From CBDEGR01 sp965237895 (lineage in GTDB: Bacteria; Acidobacteriota; Terriglobia; UBA7540; JAPUME01): a DNA stretch of 64,000 nucleotides. The stretch covers positions 1 through 64,000 of the forward strand of contig CBDEGR010000001.1 in the NCBI GenBank assembly GCA_965237895.1, read 5' to 3'. The notes beneath the pieces were generated by a model. That model was not told where the DNA came from and did not search any database. It worked only from the letters and a program-made list of their open reading frames with translations. Shown here piece by piece: positions 45,596-54,710 of this stretch (positions are counted from its first letter, which is position 1; each line of letters starts with the position of its first letter). Position numbers and translations under genes: made by a program.

Positions 45596-47869
45596 TCATG
45601 ATTTGAACTGATACGGAAAGGCTGCGATCCGCACCCACTGGCCGGAGCGCAACCGCACCGCCCTGAAAGGTTCCAGCCGATTCGCATCCACCTCGGTGCC
45701 CCGGGTGGAATTCAGGTCCTCGACCCAGATCGCTCCGTCAACGAGTCGCAATCGCAGGTGACGCCGCGATACTTGAGGATGGCGAATCTCCACGTGACAC
45801 AACTCCCTGGCCCTGCCGATCACCAGACCCTCAGCGGACGTGAACAGGTCTCGACGCAGGGGGATGGGTTCCGAGCCATCCAGAGGGATCAGTGTTCCCA
45901 CCGCCCTGGCGGGGACAACGGCCGCCGGGGGCGGCACAGGTCCAGCCCGATTTTCTTCGCCCAAGGCCCCGGGAGCGTCTTCATGGGCGCGAGCGGCTCC
46001 CCTCATCGAGTCCCTACCCGGACGAAACTTGACCAGCGCGAACCCCGCAACCAGTAGCAGAATCGCTGCCACGATCCATAGAATCATTTGCTGAGCCGGG
46101 CGGAGCGACTCGCCGGGTTCCGGCAAGGGAAGATCCGGCTTGCCCGGGTCTGGCGCAGGCTTTGGCTCCGGGGCAGGTTCTTCTTGCGGTTGCGGTGCCG
46201 GTACCGGCTTCGGCGAGGGCGTAGGTCTTGGGGGCGGTTCAGGCTCCGGTTGCGGTGCGGGCTCGGCCTCCGGTTCCGGCTCAGGCTCAATCGGATTCCA
46301 GTAGCCCGGTATGCCGATGGCGTCCATGGCCGTGTGCGTGGCCGCCCACTCCGGCGAGGATTCGCCGTAGTGGATTTCGGCCACAGCCGCGAACGCGTAT
46401 CGCGCCGCCTCGAAACCGGCGTTCGGCGTGAGCAGATCGGAGGCCGCGCGCCCGAATATTCTCAGCGCCTTCGCCAACCCCACGCCCTGCACCTCGGGCC
46501 CGGAACGCAGGCGAGGGTGCTGGCCGCCCATGGCCAACAGGTAATAGCCCTGGTTCATGATCGACGAATTGATGTGAACGCCGCCGTTGTCAACGCTGAC
46601 GTGTCGGTAGTCGTCGAAATGGTCGGGATACGGCTTGCCGGTTTGGGGATCCATGAGGCTTGGAGGATCTCTCATATCTCGCATCACACCGCCGGGATGG
46701 CGGAGTTGCCAGACCCGCGCCGGGACATCCGCCGGCAGTACCGTGCCGCCATTCTCCAGCCAAGCTCGGAACGTCACGCCAACCGCGTCGGCAATGGCCT
46801 CGTTCAGGGCGCCCGGTTGCGACTTGTAGATGAGGCCGCTGCCCCAGTGGATGATTGCGTGGCCGATCTCGTGACCGATGATCTCGCTATAGTCCAACGC
46901 GGCGCTCGGCAATAAGAACGCGTTCAAGCCGCCGTGCCAGAAGGCATTGAAGGCATCGCCGATACACTGAGGCGGGGGAGCCGTGGGATGGACGCGCACA
47001 CCGATAAAGCCGTGCAACGTGCCGCCGCGGTCGTCGAGGCTGTCCATGTCTAGGGTAGCCTCGAGAAACCGATAGACCTCGCCGAACCTTTCGAACAGCC
47101 GCTCGACCTCGGCGTTGCCGCGGTGAGACACCTCACTTCGGATATGTCTCTTCATGGCGCGTCGCGCCAGTCGTAGGGAACGCTGCCAACCGACCACGCG
47201 GCGAACCTTGCGATCGCGGCAAGCGGCGCCGAAGTCGTACACGCGGCGGTCGAGTCCCGGGTGCGTCAGCGAAAAGCGCTGCAAGACGGTTCCTTTGTGC
47301 GCATCGACGTACACCCGTTCGAAGCTGACTTGCTCCTCTTCCGGAAACCAACCTTCCAGTTCGTAGCTGAGCTTGAGTTCGTCCCCGTCCGGCCAGAACA
47401 CGAGCCGGCCGGTGGGTGGATGGGCATCGGATGCGTGAGCGGCGGCCAGGACATCATCGAGTCCGAGAGTCGGATCAGCAGAAGGCGGATCGGGAAATGG
47501 CGTGTGGTGGCCAAGCAGATGAACGGGCTTGCGGTCGCCGTTCAGGAGCAATCGGGATTCCCTGTGAACCACGGGCAGCTCCGCGAGGGTCTGGGCAAGG
47601 TTGTAGATGGCGTGGCCGCGCAGGCGGCGCGGCTCGCCTGCGACCTTGAGCCGGTCGCTGGCGGCCAAGCCAAGCCGCCGGTGCAGTGCTCCGGCCGCCC
47701 AACTCGAAACGGCGGCATCATCCGTCAGCCGGGACGCTCCGCGTGAGAAATCCAGCCGAGTGCCTGGGCGGTGCCGGCCGTCTTCTTGAGCCTGTGCTTC
47801 TCCAAAAGCAGCCAAGCACAAGAGCACCGCAGCCAGGCAGCGGCCACGCAGTTTACTGCGGGGATTCAT
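45596..47869 (-). CDS. Thermolysin-like (M4) protease fused to a transmembrane FHA domain
   Basis: Start MNPRSKLRGRCLAAVLLCL at 47869 provides a signal peptide ending in AQAQ. A propeptide-like region is followed by an M4 domain with HEIGHAIIHW (zinc) and NEAIADAVG (third ligand). Then come a Pro/Glu-rich linker (repeats of PEPEP), one membrane span (MILWIVAAILLLVAGFALV) and a C-terminal FHA domain (IGRARELCHVEI, SRRHLRLRL, NSTRGT). The protease is outside and FHA inside the cytoplasm. The start overlaps the upstream PP2C gene by 17 nt. Confidence 0.85.
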   Translation of the reverse strand: MNPRSKLRGRCLAAVLLCLAAFGEAQAQEDGRHRPGTRLDFSRGASRLTDDAAVSSWAAGALHRRLGLAASDRLKVAGEPRRLRGHAIYNLAQTLAELPVVHRESRLLLNGDRKPVHLLGHHTPFPDPPSADPTLGLDDVLAAAHASDAHPPTGRLVFWPDGDELKLSYELEGWFPEEEQVSFERVYVDAHKGTVLQRFSLTHPGLDRRVYDFGAACRDRKVRRVVGWQRSLRLARRAMKRHIRSEVSHRGNAEVERLFERFGEVYRFLEATLDMDSLDDRGGTLHGFIGVRVHPTAPPPQCIGDAFNAFWHGGLNAFLLPSAALDYSEIIGHEIGHAIIHWGSGLIYKSQPGALNEAIADAVGVTFRAWLENGGTVLPADVPARVWQLRHPGGVMRDMRDPPSLMDPQTGKPYPDHFDDYRHVSVDNGGVHINSSIMNQGYYLLAMGGQHPRLRSGPEVQGVGLAKALRIFGRAASDLLTPNAGFEAARYAFAAVAEIHYGESSPEWAATHTAMDAIGIPGYWNPIEPEPEPEAEPAPQPEPEPPPRPTPSPKPVPAPQPQEEPAPEPKPAPDPGKPDLPLPEPGESLRPAQQMILWIVAAILLLVAGFALVKFRPGRDSMRGAARAHEDAPGALGEENRAGPVPPPAAVVPARAVGTLIPLDGSEPIPLRRDLFTSAEGLVIGRARELCHVEIRHPQVSRRHLRLRLVDGAIWVEDLNSTRGTEVDANRLEPFRAVRLRSGQWVRIAAFPYQFKS

Positions 47870-49334
47870 CAGATTCGCCCGCCGGCGCTGCCCGTGAACC
47901 GACGACAACGGGCACACGGAGTAGTATTTCCCCTGTCTCGGCATCGAATATCGTCCGTTCCTCGCCTCGATCGATCAGGACTACGCCTTCCCAGGCCAGA
48001 CGATAGCCGCCGCCTGCCACCCGAAAGATGACCAAGGTCCCCTCGTCCAACGCTTCGATCCGTTTGCCGGTCGAGTCTGCGGCAAGGGCGATGGTGGCGG
48101 GGTAGTCATGGGCGGGGCGGGGATCGATGTCGATTGCCGGGGCGGGGTGGCCCTGGATCTTGACGATGCGCCGGCCCTCCGCAATCACCGCCACCTCGGC
48201 AGCGAACACCCGGATGTCTTTATGTTTCTGCCTCAATCGGCTGATGGTCTTGCCGACCATTCGGCGTCCCTTACCAGCCGGTTCCAGGGTGTCCTGGTTG
48301 CCGATCCTGCCCGCCTTGCGCAACGCATCGGCGACGGTCTCCGGCACGGTGCTTCCGGGTTCAACCTCGCGGTCAATTTCGATTTCCACGCGCTCGATGG
48401 GCACGGGAATGCCCTCGGGCGGAGTCTCTTCGGCGCTTCGCGACTCTTCCGTCGACCGCGCCCGGTCATTCGGGTCGGATTCCTCCGTCTCCTGGCGTGG
48501 CGCCGCCGCGGGGAGAGGCTGCGCCCTCAGGTTCAGCAACAAGACTGAGGCCAGCACGGCGAGCAGGAGTGCGCCGATTACCCACCAACGCCGGTTACGC
48601 CTGGGAGCGGCGACTTCCGCCAAGATGGCCGTGGTGTTGTCGTGGCGCTGCAGCCGCTCGAGTTTGTCGGCAAAGCGCGCTTCCAGCTCGCGCCCAGGAT
48701 TGGATGACTCAAAGACCGCGAGGATTTCGTCGGGCGAGAAGATCTCCCAGAAGCCGTCGCTGCACACGGCGAACCGCCTGCCTTCCACTAGGTCCCAGCG
48801 CTCGACTTGCGCCTCAGGCGCGTCTCGGCCGCCGATCTGCGTGAAGAGCTTCTTCTGATCCGGATGGGTGGCGAGCGCCTCCTCGGCGATGACGCCGCGC
48901 AGCACGTTCAGTTGGGCAATGGAGTGGTCCAGCGTTCGCCGGGCGAGCCCCGTGCCGGAGAACTGCATGACACGGCTGTCGCCGGCATGGATGGAGGTGA
49001 CTTCCGCGCCGCGCCCCAGCAGCGCCACCAGTGTAGAGCGGGGATCCAGTCCCGGCTCGTCCCCCGCCCTGTTCACGGCGGCGTGGCATTCGCGCACCAG
49101 ATCGGTCAGGAAGGCTTCAGCTTCCAGGTCCTCGCTTCGCGAGTTCCAGCAGCGCTCGGCGGTCTCGATGACTGTCTGCGCCGCGAGAGCGCCTCCGCGA
49201 TGTCCGCCGAGGCCATCGGCCACCACCAGGAGAAAGGCGTCTCCGCCAGGCGACCGAAGGACCTTCATTCGATCCTGGTTCTCGCACCGGTGCCCGATGT
49301 GCGTGAATCCGTGCGCCGTCATCGTAGAGATCAT
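47853..49334 (-). CDS. Membrane PP2C-type Ser/Thr phosphatase
   Basis: Start MISTMTAHGFTHIGHRCENQ at 49334; longer upstream sequence lacks coding character. The PP2C core (residues 1-245) has VVADGLGGHRGG, SIHAGDSRV, CSDGFWEIF and HDNTTAI, the metal-binding Asp set. One membrane span (WWVIGALLLAVLASVLLL) leads to an acidic linker and a C-terminal domain of about 180 residues on the other side, of unknown fold. It should remove phosphates added by the divergent kinase at 49574. Confidence 0.85.
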   Translation of the reverse strand: MISTMTAHGFTHIGHRCENQDRMKVLRSPGGDAFLLVVADGLGGHRGGALAAQTVIETAERCWNSRSEDLEAEAFLTDLVRECHAAVNRAGDEPGLDPRSTLVALLGRGAEVTSIHAGDSRVMQFSGTGLARRTLDHSIAQLNVLRGVIAEEALATHPDQKKLFTQIGGRDAPEAQVERWDLVEGRRFAVCSDGFWEIFSPDEILAVFESSNPGRELEARFADKLERLQRHDNTTAILAEVAAPRRNRRWWVIGALLLAVLASVLLLNLRAQPLPAAAPRQETEESDPNDRARSTEESRSAEETPPEGIPVPIERVEIEIDREVEPGSTVPETVADALRKAGRIGNQDTLEPAGKGRRMVGKTISRLRQKHKDIRVFAAEVAVIAEGRRIVKIQGHPAPAIDIDPRPAHDYPATIALAADSTGKRIEALDEGTLVIFRVAGGGYRLAWEGVVLIDRGEERTIFDAETGEILLRVPVVVGSRAAPAGESDESPQ

Positions 49335-49573
49335 CGGTTCTCGCTCGTGGTCGTCCAAATGTGGCGAAGATCGACCCGCCGGAGCATCCTGCACTGAACC
49401 CACGTCTCCGGACCACGGGTTGAGCCGCCCTCGAACGTCTGCTATTATACTCCTCACGCCTTGCGGTGTAATATCGCTACTCGGTGGAGCGTCCGATTGC
49501 CGTGATTCGCGGCGAACCCGCCCAAGTTTTGCTCCAGCGCGGATAAGCTCAATCGCAGAAAGAGAGGGATGCC
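49335..49573. promoter_or_regulatory. Divergent intergenic region between PP2C and kinase
   Basis: This 239-bp gap holds both start regions. The minus-strand side has a ctgctattatac stretch on the plus strand near 49440 that could contain a -10 box. No clear -35/-10 pair with 17-nt spacing is seen. Co-regulation of kinase and phosphatase from here is an inference from layout. Confidence 0.35.
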
Positions 49574-51403
49574 TTGCAGACGGAAGGCCGGTCGCGGAAT
49601 GCGTTGCCGCCCGGCACCGTGCTGAACGGTGTTTACCGGGTCGAGGTGGAGGTGGGCCAGGGGGGCTTCGGCATCGTGTACCGGGCACAGCACAACGAGT
49701 TGGGCTATCGGGTCGCAATCAAGGAGTACCTGCCGGCGGAGTTGGCCGTACGCGAGGGCCGCTCCGTCCACCCCCGCAGCGTGGACTGCCGCGAACAATA
49801 CCAAGAGGGCCTGCGCCGCTTCCTGGAGGAGGCGAAACAACTCATCCAGTTCCGAGCTCATCCAAGCATCGTCTCCTGCCGGGACTTCTTCCGGGCCAAC
49901 GGCACGGCGTACCTGGTGATGGAGTACGAAGAGGGCCTGCCGCTGTCCGAGTTGCTGCAGGTACGGGAGGAGGAGGGAAGGCCCTTCGGCGAGGCGGATT
50001 TGCGGAAGGTGATGGTGCCGCTGCTGGAGGGTTTGGCGCGCGTGCATGCAGCGGGGGTGCTGCACCGGGACGTCAAGCCGGCGAACATCCTGGTGCGGCG
50101 GGAGGACGAGCGTCCGGTGCTGATCGACTTCGGCGCGGCGAAGCAGAACTTTGCGGAGCACAGCAAGTCGCTGGCGCCGGTTACGGCAGGGTACGCGGCC
50201 ATCGAGCAGGTGGGGGAGGGCAAGCTGGGCCCGTGGACGGACCTGTACGCGGCCGGGGCGGTGATGTGGCGCATGGTGGCGGGAGGGAACCGGCCGTTCG
50301 AGCCGCCGAATCCGGTGAAGGTGGAGAGTCGGACCCATGCGGTGTTGCGGGAAGAGGCGGACCCGCTGCCGTCGGCGCGGGAGTTGGGTAGGGGGCGGTT
50401 TTCGGAGCGAGTGCTGGGAGCGATCGACCAGTGTCTGGAGTTGCGGGAAGCGGACCGGGTGCAGGACTGTGGGGAGTTACTGGGTCTGCTGGATGCGAAG
50501 AGGAAACGCGACGAGGGGAGGCAGAAGTTCACCGCCGCGGACGGGAGCGTATGGGAAGGCCCCGTTGTGGACGGCCAGCGGCAAGGTCACTGGGTCGCTC
50601 GCCGGGCGGACGGGACCGTAGGAGAAGGACCCTTTGTGGACGGTCAGCGACACGGCGACTGGGTCTGGCGCTTTGCGGACGGGAGCGTGTACGACCTCTC
50701 CTATATGACCGGAAAGCGGGTCTCCTCCGTCCGGCGGGGGGTGGCGCCGGCGGCAGCGGAGCCGCGGCCTGATAAGGCAGAAGCCAAACCCTCGCGTGCC
50801 GCATGGAAGTTTTCGAGGCGTTGGAAGTGGATTGCGGCGGGGTTCGCGATGCTAGCAATTAGCTCGAACCAGTTTCTTCAGAATCTGAACCGCGGCGAGG
50901 GTAGGCAAAAGTTCACCACCGCAGACGGGAGCGTATGGGAAGGACCCTTTGTGGACGGCAAAAAGCATGGCAACTGGGTCGTACGCTTGGCGGACGGGAC
51001 CGTAGCGGAAGGTCCCTTTGTGGACGACAAGCGGCACGGCGACTGGGTCGAGCGCTTTGCGGACGGGACCGTAGGGAAAGGTCCCTATGTGGACGACAAG
51101 CGGCACGGCGACTGGGTTGTTCCCTTGGCGGACGGGTCCGTACAGGAAGGTCCCTATGTGGACGACAAGATGCACGGCCGCTGGGTCATTCGCTTGGCGG
51201 ACGGGTCCGTAGCGGAAGGTCCCTTTGTGGACGACAAGATGCACGGCCGCTGGGTCATTCGCTTGGCGGACGGGACCGTACAGGAAGGTCCCTATGTGGA
51301 CGGCAAGCAGCACGGCAACTGGGTCTGGCGCAAGGCGGACGGGACCGTGTACGACGTCTCCTATAGGAACGGCGAGCAGGTCTCCTTCGTCCGGCGGAAG
51401 TAA
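49574..51403 (+). CDS. Membrane Ser/Thr protein kinase with MORN repeats on both sides of the span
   Basis: TTG at 49574 follows a GAGAGGGA site. The kinase domain (residues 15-300) has GQGGFGIVY, VAIKEYLP, HRDVKPANIL, LIDFGAAKQ and GYAAIEQ: a complete Hanks-type active site. Next come about two MORN repeats (DGSVWEGPVVDGQRQGHW), a basic stretch, a membrane span (WIAAGFAMLAISSNQF) and about seven further MORN units. MORN repeats bind lipid or protein surfaces. The gene converges with the vWA gene (29 nt apart) and diverges from PP2C. Confidence 0.88.
   Translation: MQTEGRSRNALPPGTVLNGVYRVEVEVGQGGFGIVYRAQHNELGYRVAIKEYLPAELAVREGRSVHPRSVDCREQYQEGLRRFLEEAKQLIQFRAHPSIVSCRDFFRANGTAYLVMEYEEGLPLSELLQVREEEGRPFGEADLRKVMVPLLEGLARVHAAGVLHRDVKPANILVRREDERPVLIDFGAAKQNFAEHSKSLAPVTAGYAAIEQVGEGKLGPWTDLYAAGAVMWRMVAGGNRPFEPPNPVKVESRTHAVLREEADPLPSARELGRGRFSERVLGAIDQCLELREADRVQDCGELLGLLDAKRKRDEGRQKFTAADGSVWEGPVVDGQRQGHWVARRADGTVGEGPFVDGQRHGDWVWRFADGSVYDLSYMTGKRVSSVRRGVAPAAAEPRPDKAEAKPSRAAWKFSRRWKWIAAGFAMLAISSNQFLQNLNRGEGRQKFTTADGSVWEGPFVDGKKHGNWVVRLADGTVAEGPFVDDKRHGDWVERFADGTVGKGPYVDDKRHGDWVVPLADGSVQEGPYVDDKMHGRWVIRLADGSVAEGPFVDDKMHGRWVIRLADGTVQEGPYVDGKQHGNWVWRKADGTVYDVSYRNGEQVSFVRRK
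50937..51350 (+). repeat. Tandem 69-bp coding repeats (MORN units)
   Basis: Six in-frame units of 23 codons (EGPFVDDK.HG.WV.RLADG.V). Two neighbours, around 51160-51290, differ by only a few bases. Such near-identity allows slippage, so copy number may vary between strains. Confidence 0.8.
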
Positions 51404-51432
51404 TGGCTTACCTTTGGGCCGGCCCGTGCCGC

Positions 51433-52437
51433 TCAAATGCCGAGAATGGCGAGCAGCACGCTGGCGATCATGGACTCGCCGCCCGACCCATCGACAAACC
51501 GCCCCCGGCCGGCCTTGGCGAGTTCCCGCAGGAACGGTTCCGAGTTGCCGGATTGCTCCCACGCCATGACCGCGGAAACATGCTGTCCGTCGGCCGCCGC
51601 AAACGCCCGAGCCGTCTGCAGGGCCGCGGCTTCCTTTTCGGGATAGGCTGGATTATCCGTCACCGCGATGATGTAGCGGCGCTGGCTGACGGAACGCCAG
51701 TTCAGCGCCACGGCCCGGTCCAAGGCCATTGCCAGCGCTTCGGGATTATCGCGGTTTCTCCCGGCATAGGGATCACGCATATTTGGCCTCAGCGTTTCCA
51801 CAAAGCGCTCCAGGGGCGCTAGGTTCGACGTCTCTACGATTTCCTGGACGTGAAGCGGCTGCTGCCAACGCCTGTCACCGAAGGCCACGACGCCGATGCC
51901 GGTGGAGGGCGTTAGCCTGTCCAACACCTTGGCCAGGTTCTCGATTTCCCGCTTCAGCCCTTCGACATGATCCTCCATGCTGGCGGTCACGTCCAGGCAG
52001 ATCACCAGGTCGAGATCGGGAATCCGCACCTTGGCCAGCGTTTTCGCTAGGTCGCTGGCTCTTTCCTTGACTTGGTCGAGTTGCCGCTCAGCTTCGTTGA
52101 GCCGCCGCTCCGTTTGATTGCGATGGAGTTCCGCCTCGTCGCGCTGGCGTGCCAGCCTCTCGCCTTCATCGTCAGCCCCCTTGCGTTCCCGTGCCAGCTT
52201 CTCGGCTTCGTCACGCTGACGCTCCGCTTGATCTCGCTGGCGCCGGGCCGCGTCGCGCTGCTGTCTGGTCTCTTCGAGCGTCACCTTGACGTTCTTGATG
52301 CGTTCCCTGGAATCCCCGGTGTTGGGGAAGAACGGCAGCACCATCACCGCCAACAGGATGAAGGCGCCCATGCCGGATGCGAACAGGTCCAGCGCGGACA
52401 TGGAGAAGATGTTGATCTCCCGGCTGCGCCGCTTCAA
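51433..52437 (-). CDS. Membrane-anchored coiled-coil vWA protein
   Basis: TTG at 52437 overlaps the upstream stop. A single N-terminal span (SALDLFASGMGAFILLAVM) of the type seen in MotB/ExbD-like stator partners is followed by a long charged coiled coil (residues 45-135). A vWA domain follows with a MIDAS-like DVTAS (DxTxS instead of DxSxS) and ITDNP-like second loop (IIAVTDNPAY). It probably pairs with the TolQ/MotA-like protein at 55440 and reads out or relays phospho-signals. Confidence 0.75.
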   Translation of the reverse strand: MKRRSREINIFSMSALDLFASGMGAFILLAVMVLPFFPNTGDSRERIKNVKVTLEETRQQRDAARRQRDQAERQRDEAEKLARERKGADDEGERLARQRDEAELHRNQTERRLNEAERQLDQVKERASDLAKTLAKVRIPDLDLVICLDVTASMEDHVEGLKREIENLAKVLDRLTPSTGIGVVAFGDRRWQQPLHVQEIVETSNLAPLERFVETLRPNMRDPYAGRNRDNPEALAMALDRAVALNWRSVSQRRYIIAVTDNPAYPEKEAAALQTARAFAAADGQHVSAVMAWEQSGNSEPFLRELAKAGRGRFVDGSGGESMIASVLLAILGI

Positions 52438-53933
52438 CGGCTCCCGTCCTTGAGAAAGTGCACCACAAGATCAATGTCGCCCAGTGTGAGACGCGACCCG
52501 TCCCGGACGACGAGCGCTTCTCCGGGCTTCAACCTGACGCCGTCGAGACTCGTGCCGTTCAAGCTGTTCATGTCTTCGATGGTCATGGCGTCGCCGTCCA
52601 CGCGGAGGCGGGCATGCTCGCGGGAAATGCTGTCCACGCCGATGACGTAGTCCGCATTGGCGGAAGAGCGGCCGATCACCTGGCCGGCTTCCGATCTGGC
52701 GAGGGCGTTGCCGTTGACCTTGACGCGCAGTTCCTGCTCGAGCGGCCCCACGCCGGCCAGAATCACGTCGGAGAAGGTGACGTTGCCGCGCTCCAGGCGG
52801 CTACGGGCCGCCGACAGCTCTTGGTCGGATTCACGCAGCCTGCGCTGGCGCGCGCGAAACTGCCGTCTTACCAGAACTCCGGCCACCAGGAACAGGGCTC
52901 CCAGAACGATGCCGATGAACCACTGTCGGCGGCGCAATTCCTCCTGTTCCCGCTGCCGCTGTGCGAGCTCTTCATCCTTGCGGTGGCTTTCCTCTTGGTG
53001 CCGTTCTATTTGCTCTTCCAGGTCTTTCTGCGACTGCGACTGCTCTTTCAGCGCCTGTTGCTTGCTGGCCAGCTCCTGACTTTGCCTCCGCAGGTGTTCT
53101 TCCAGTGCCGCCTTGTTCGCTTCGAGTTCCTGCACCTGCTCCTGATTCTGCTGTTGGTTCTCGCTCGACGCTGCCTTGAGCTGCTCGAGTTTCTGCTCCA
53201 GCGCGGCTTTCTCCTCTTCCACCTGTTGTCTTTCCTGCTCCAGCGCTGCCGTTCCCTCTTCCAGCTCTTTCCCCGTTTTCTCTGCCTGCAAGAGCTGATC
53301 TTGCAGAGAAGGGCAGACTTCGCCGCTGGTCTCAAACTCGACTGCCTGCGCTTTCAGGAAGGCCACGAGGGCCGACAGGGCGCCGCTGACGCCCAAATTC
53401 GCATCGCCGCCGCCCGGGCTGCTCGGCTTGCTCTGGCTGATGGCCAGGAGTTCATCGCAGTTGTTCATGAGCGGCGCCGCGGCCTCGTCCTCCCCAACGA
53501 TGGAAGTGAATCGATAGCGGACTTGCTCATCCTTCCCTTTGAAGATGGAGTGCAGCGTGCCTTTGCGCCGAGTCCCTTCCGGAACCAGGAGGTACACTCG
53601 TCGGCCCTCTCCCGATGCTTCCAGAGCAACCGTCACCGGCTCGCCGCCCAGACCCGGGACCGAAAGCAGCGCCAGATCGGCGTCCGCTTCGCGGGCCTTC
53701 ACGGTAGCCACCAACCGGGCGCCCGTGGCCGGATCGTGGACCAGGTACTGGCCTCCGCGCGAAACCAAGCGATGACTGGTCAACAGCAGTCCGTCTGCCA
53801 TCAGCACGCTCACGCCCGCCGCCGCTTCCTCGCCGCGCTTTTGCACCACGAGGCGGAATGCGGTCTCGGCCATGGCGGGCGCCGCCGTCGCCAGAATCGA
53901 TGCGAGGACCAGGAGCTTTTGGATTCTGTTCAT
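52434..53933 (-). CDS. Periplasmic pseudo-trypsin, coiled coil, membrane span and cytoplasmic FHA
   Basis: Signal peptide (ILATAAPAMA), then a trypsin/DegP-like domain (residues 30-195). His (LLTSHRLV) and Asp (DADLALLSV) positions are kept but the GxSG serine loop is replaced by APLMNNCDELLAI, so it should be catalytically dead. A 140-residue Gln/Glu coiled coil, a span (WFIGIVLGALFLVAGVLV) and an FHA domain (VIGRSSANADYVI, SREHARLRV, NSLNGT) follow. It looks like an envelope sensor passing a signal to a phospho-reader. Confidence 0.82.
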   Translation of the reverse strand: MNRIQKLLVLASILATAAPAMAETAFRLVVQKRGEEAAAGVSVLMADGLLLTSHRLVSRGGQYLVHDPATGARLVATVKAREADADLALLSVPGLGGEPVTVALEASGEGRRVYLLVPEGTRRKGTLHSIFKGKDEQVRYRFTSIVGEDEAAAPLMNNCDELLAISQSKPSSPGGGDANLGVSGALSALVAFLKAQAVEFETSGEVCPSLQDQLLQAEKTGKELEEGTAALEQERQQVEEEKAALEQKLEQLKAASSENQQQNQEQVQELEANKAALEEHLRRQSQELASKQQALKEQSQSQKDLEEQIERHQEESHRKDEELAQRQREQEELRRRQWFIGIVLGALFLVAGVLVRRQFRARQRRLRESDQELSAARSRLERGNVTFSDVILAGVGPLEQELRVKVNGNALARSEAGQVIGRSSANADYVIGVDSISREHARLRVDGDAMTIEDMNSLNGTSLDGVRLKPGEALVVRDGSRLTLGDIDLVVHFLKDGSR

Positions 53934-53945
53934 TTCAGGTACCGT

Positions 53946-54710
53946 CTAGGGTTTGATTTCTTGTCCGTCCGGGCGGAACACGATCACGGTGGCATTGTCT
54001 TGCGACGGCAGGGCGTGCGCTTCGACGGCTTGCAGGATGGCGCCGACCAGGCCGGCGGAAGATGACGGGCCATCGGCGATTTCACGCAGCTCTTCGAGTG
54101 AGCACGTCTCCACCCCGTCGCTGGCCAATACCACAAGGTCTCCGGGTTGGAGCGGCAGAGGGTCCGGCGGCGCGTCGACCCGTTCGATGTCTTCTCCCAG
54201 CACGGCCTCCAGCAACCGGGATCGCTCGGCGTCTTCGGCGGCTTCCTGGACCGTGATCTCGCCGGCCGCGGCGCGTCGGTCGAGGACGCCTCCGATGGAG
54301 TGATTCTCGTTCAAGCGATGCACCTCGCGGTTGCGCAACAACCACAGCGGGCTATCGCCTACACTCACCCACTGCAGCGAATTCCCATCCACGGCGGCGG
54401 CTACCAGCGTCGTGCCCATGCCGGCCAAGTGCGGCTCCGCCTCGATACGGTCGAACAGTGCGAGGTTCGCCGCCTGGAGCGCTCGGAGCAAGCGCTCCCT
54501 GGAGCCTGGATCGCGGGCTTCGACAAACGCATCGCGGAAGCTCTCGACCACGGTGGCGCTGGCTGCATCGCCCGCGGCATGCCCGCCGATGCCATCTCCC
54601 AGCAGCAGCAGGTGATAACCGTTGGGCCAGGACAGGCAGGCCGCCCGGTCCTGCTGAGACTCCCGTTGCCCCTGTATCTGCCCCCAGGCGATGTCGGCCG
54701 CCACCGTCAC
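53946..54710 (-). CDS. Soluble PP2C-type phosphatase
   Basis: This 254-residue protein starts at GTG 54710, overlapping the FHA gene stop. The PP2C motifs LLGDGIGGHAAGD, WVSVGDSPLW, LASDGVETC and SQDNATVIV are complete. There is no membrane span, unlike the second phosphatase at 47853. It is the cytoplasmic phosphatase of the six-gene operon. Confidence 0.88.
   Translation of the reverse strand: MTVAADIAWGQIQGQRESQQDRAACLSWPNGYHLLLLGDGIGGHAAGDAASATVVESFRDAFVEARDPGSRERLLRALQAANLALFDRIEAEPHLAGMGTTLVAAAVDGNSLQWVSVGDSPLWLLRNREVHRLNENHSIGGVLDRRAAAGEITVQEAAEDAERSRLLEAVLGEDIERVDAPPDPLPLQPGDLVVLASDGVETCSLEELREIADGPSSSAGLVGAILQAVEAHALPSQDNATVIVFRPDGQEIKP

Noticed and set aside
46088..46915. Plus-strand Arg-rich frame
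   Set aside because: Antisense to the Pro/Glu linker of the M4-FHA protein.
50937..51350. 69-bp tandem repeats as a CRISPR array or non-coding satellite
   Set aside because: The repeats are in-frame 23-codon MORN units without unique spacers.
52458..54065. Plus-strand open frame of 535 codons with Leu/Phe-rich stretch
   Set aside because: The hydrophobic run is the reverse of the Gln/Glu coiled coil in the pseudo-trypsin-FHA gene; not a membrane protein.
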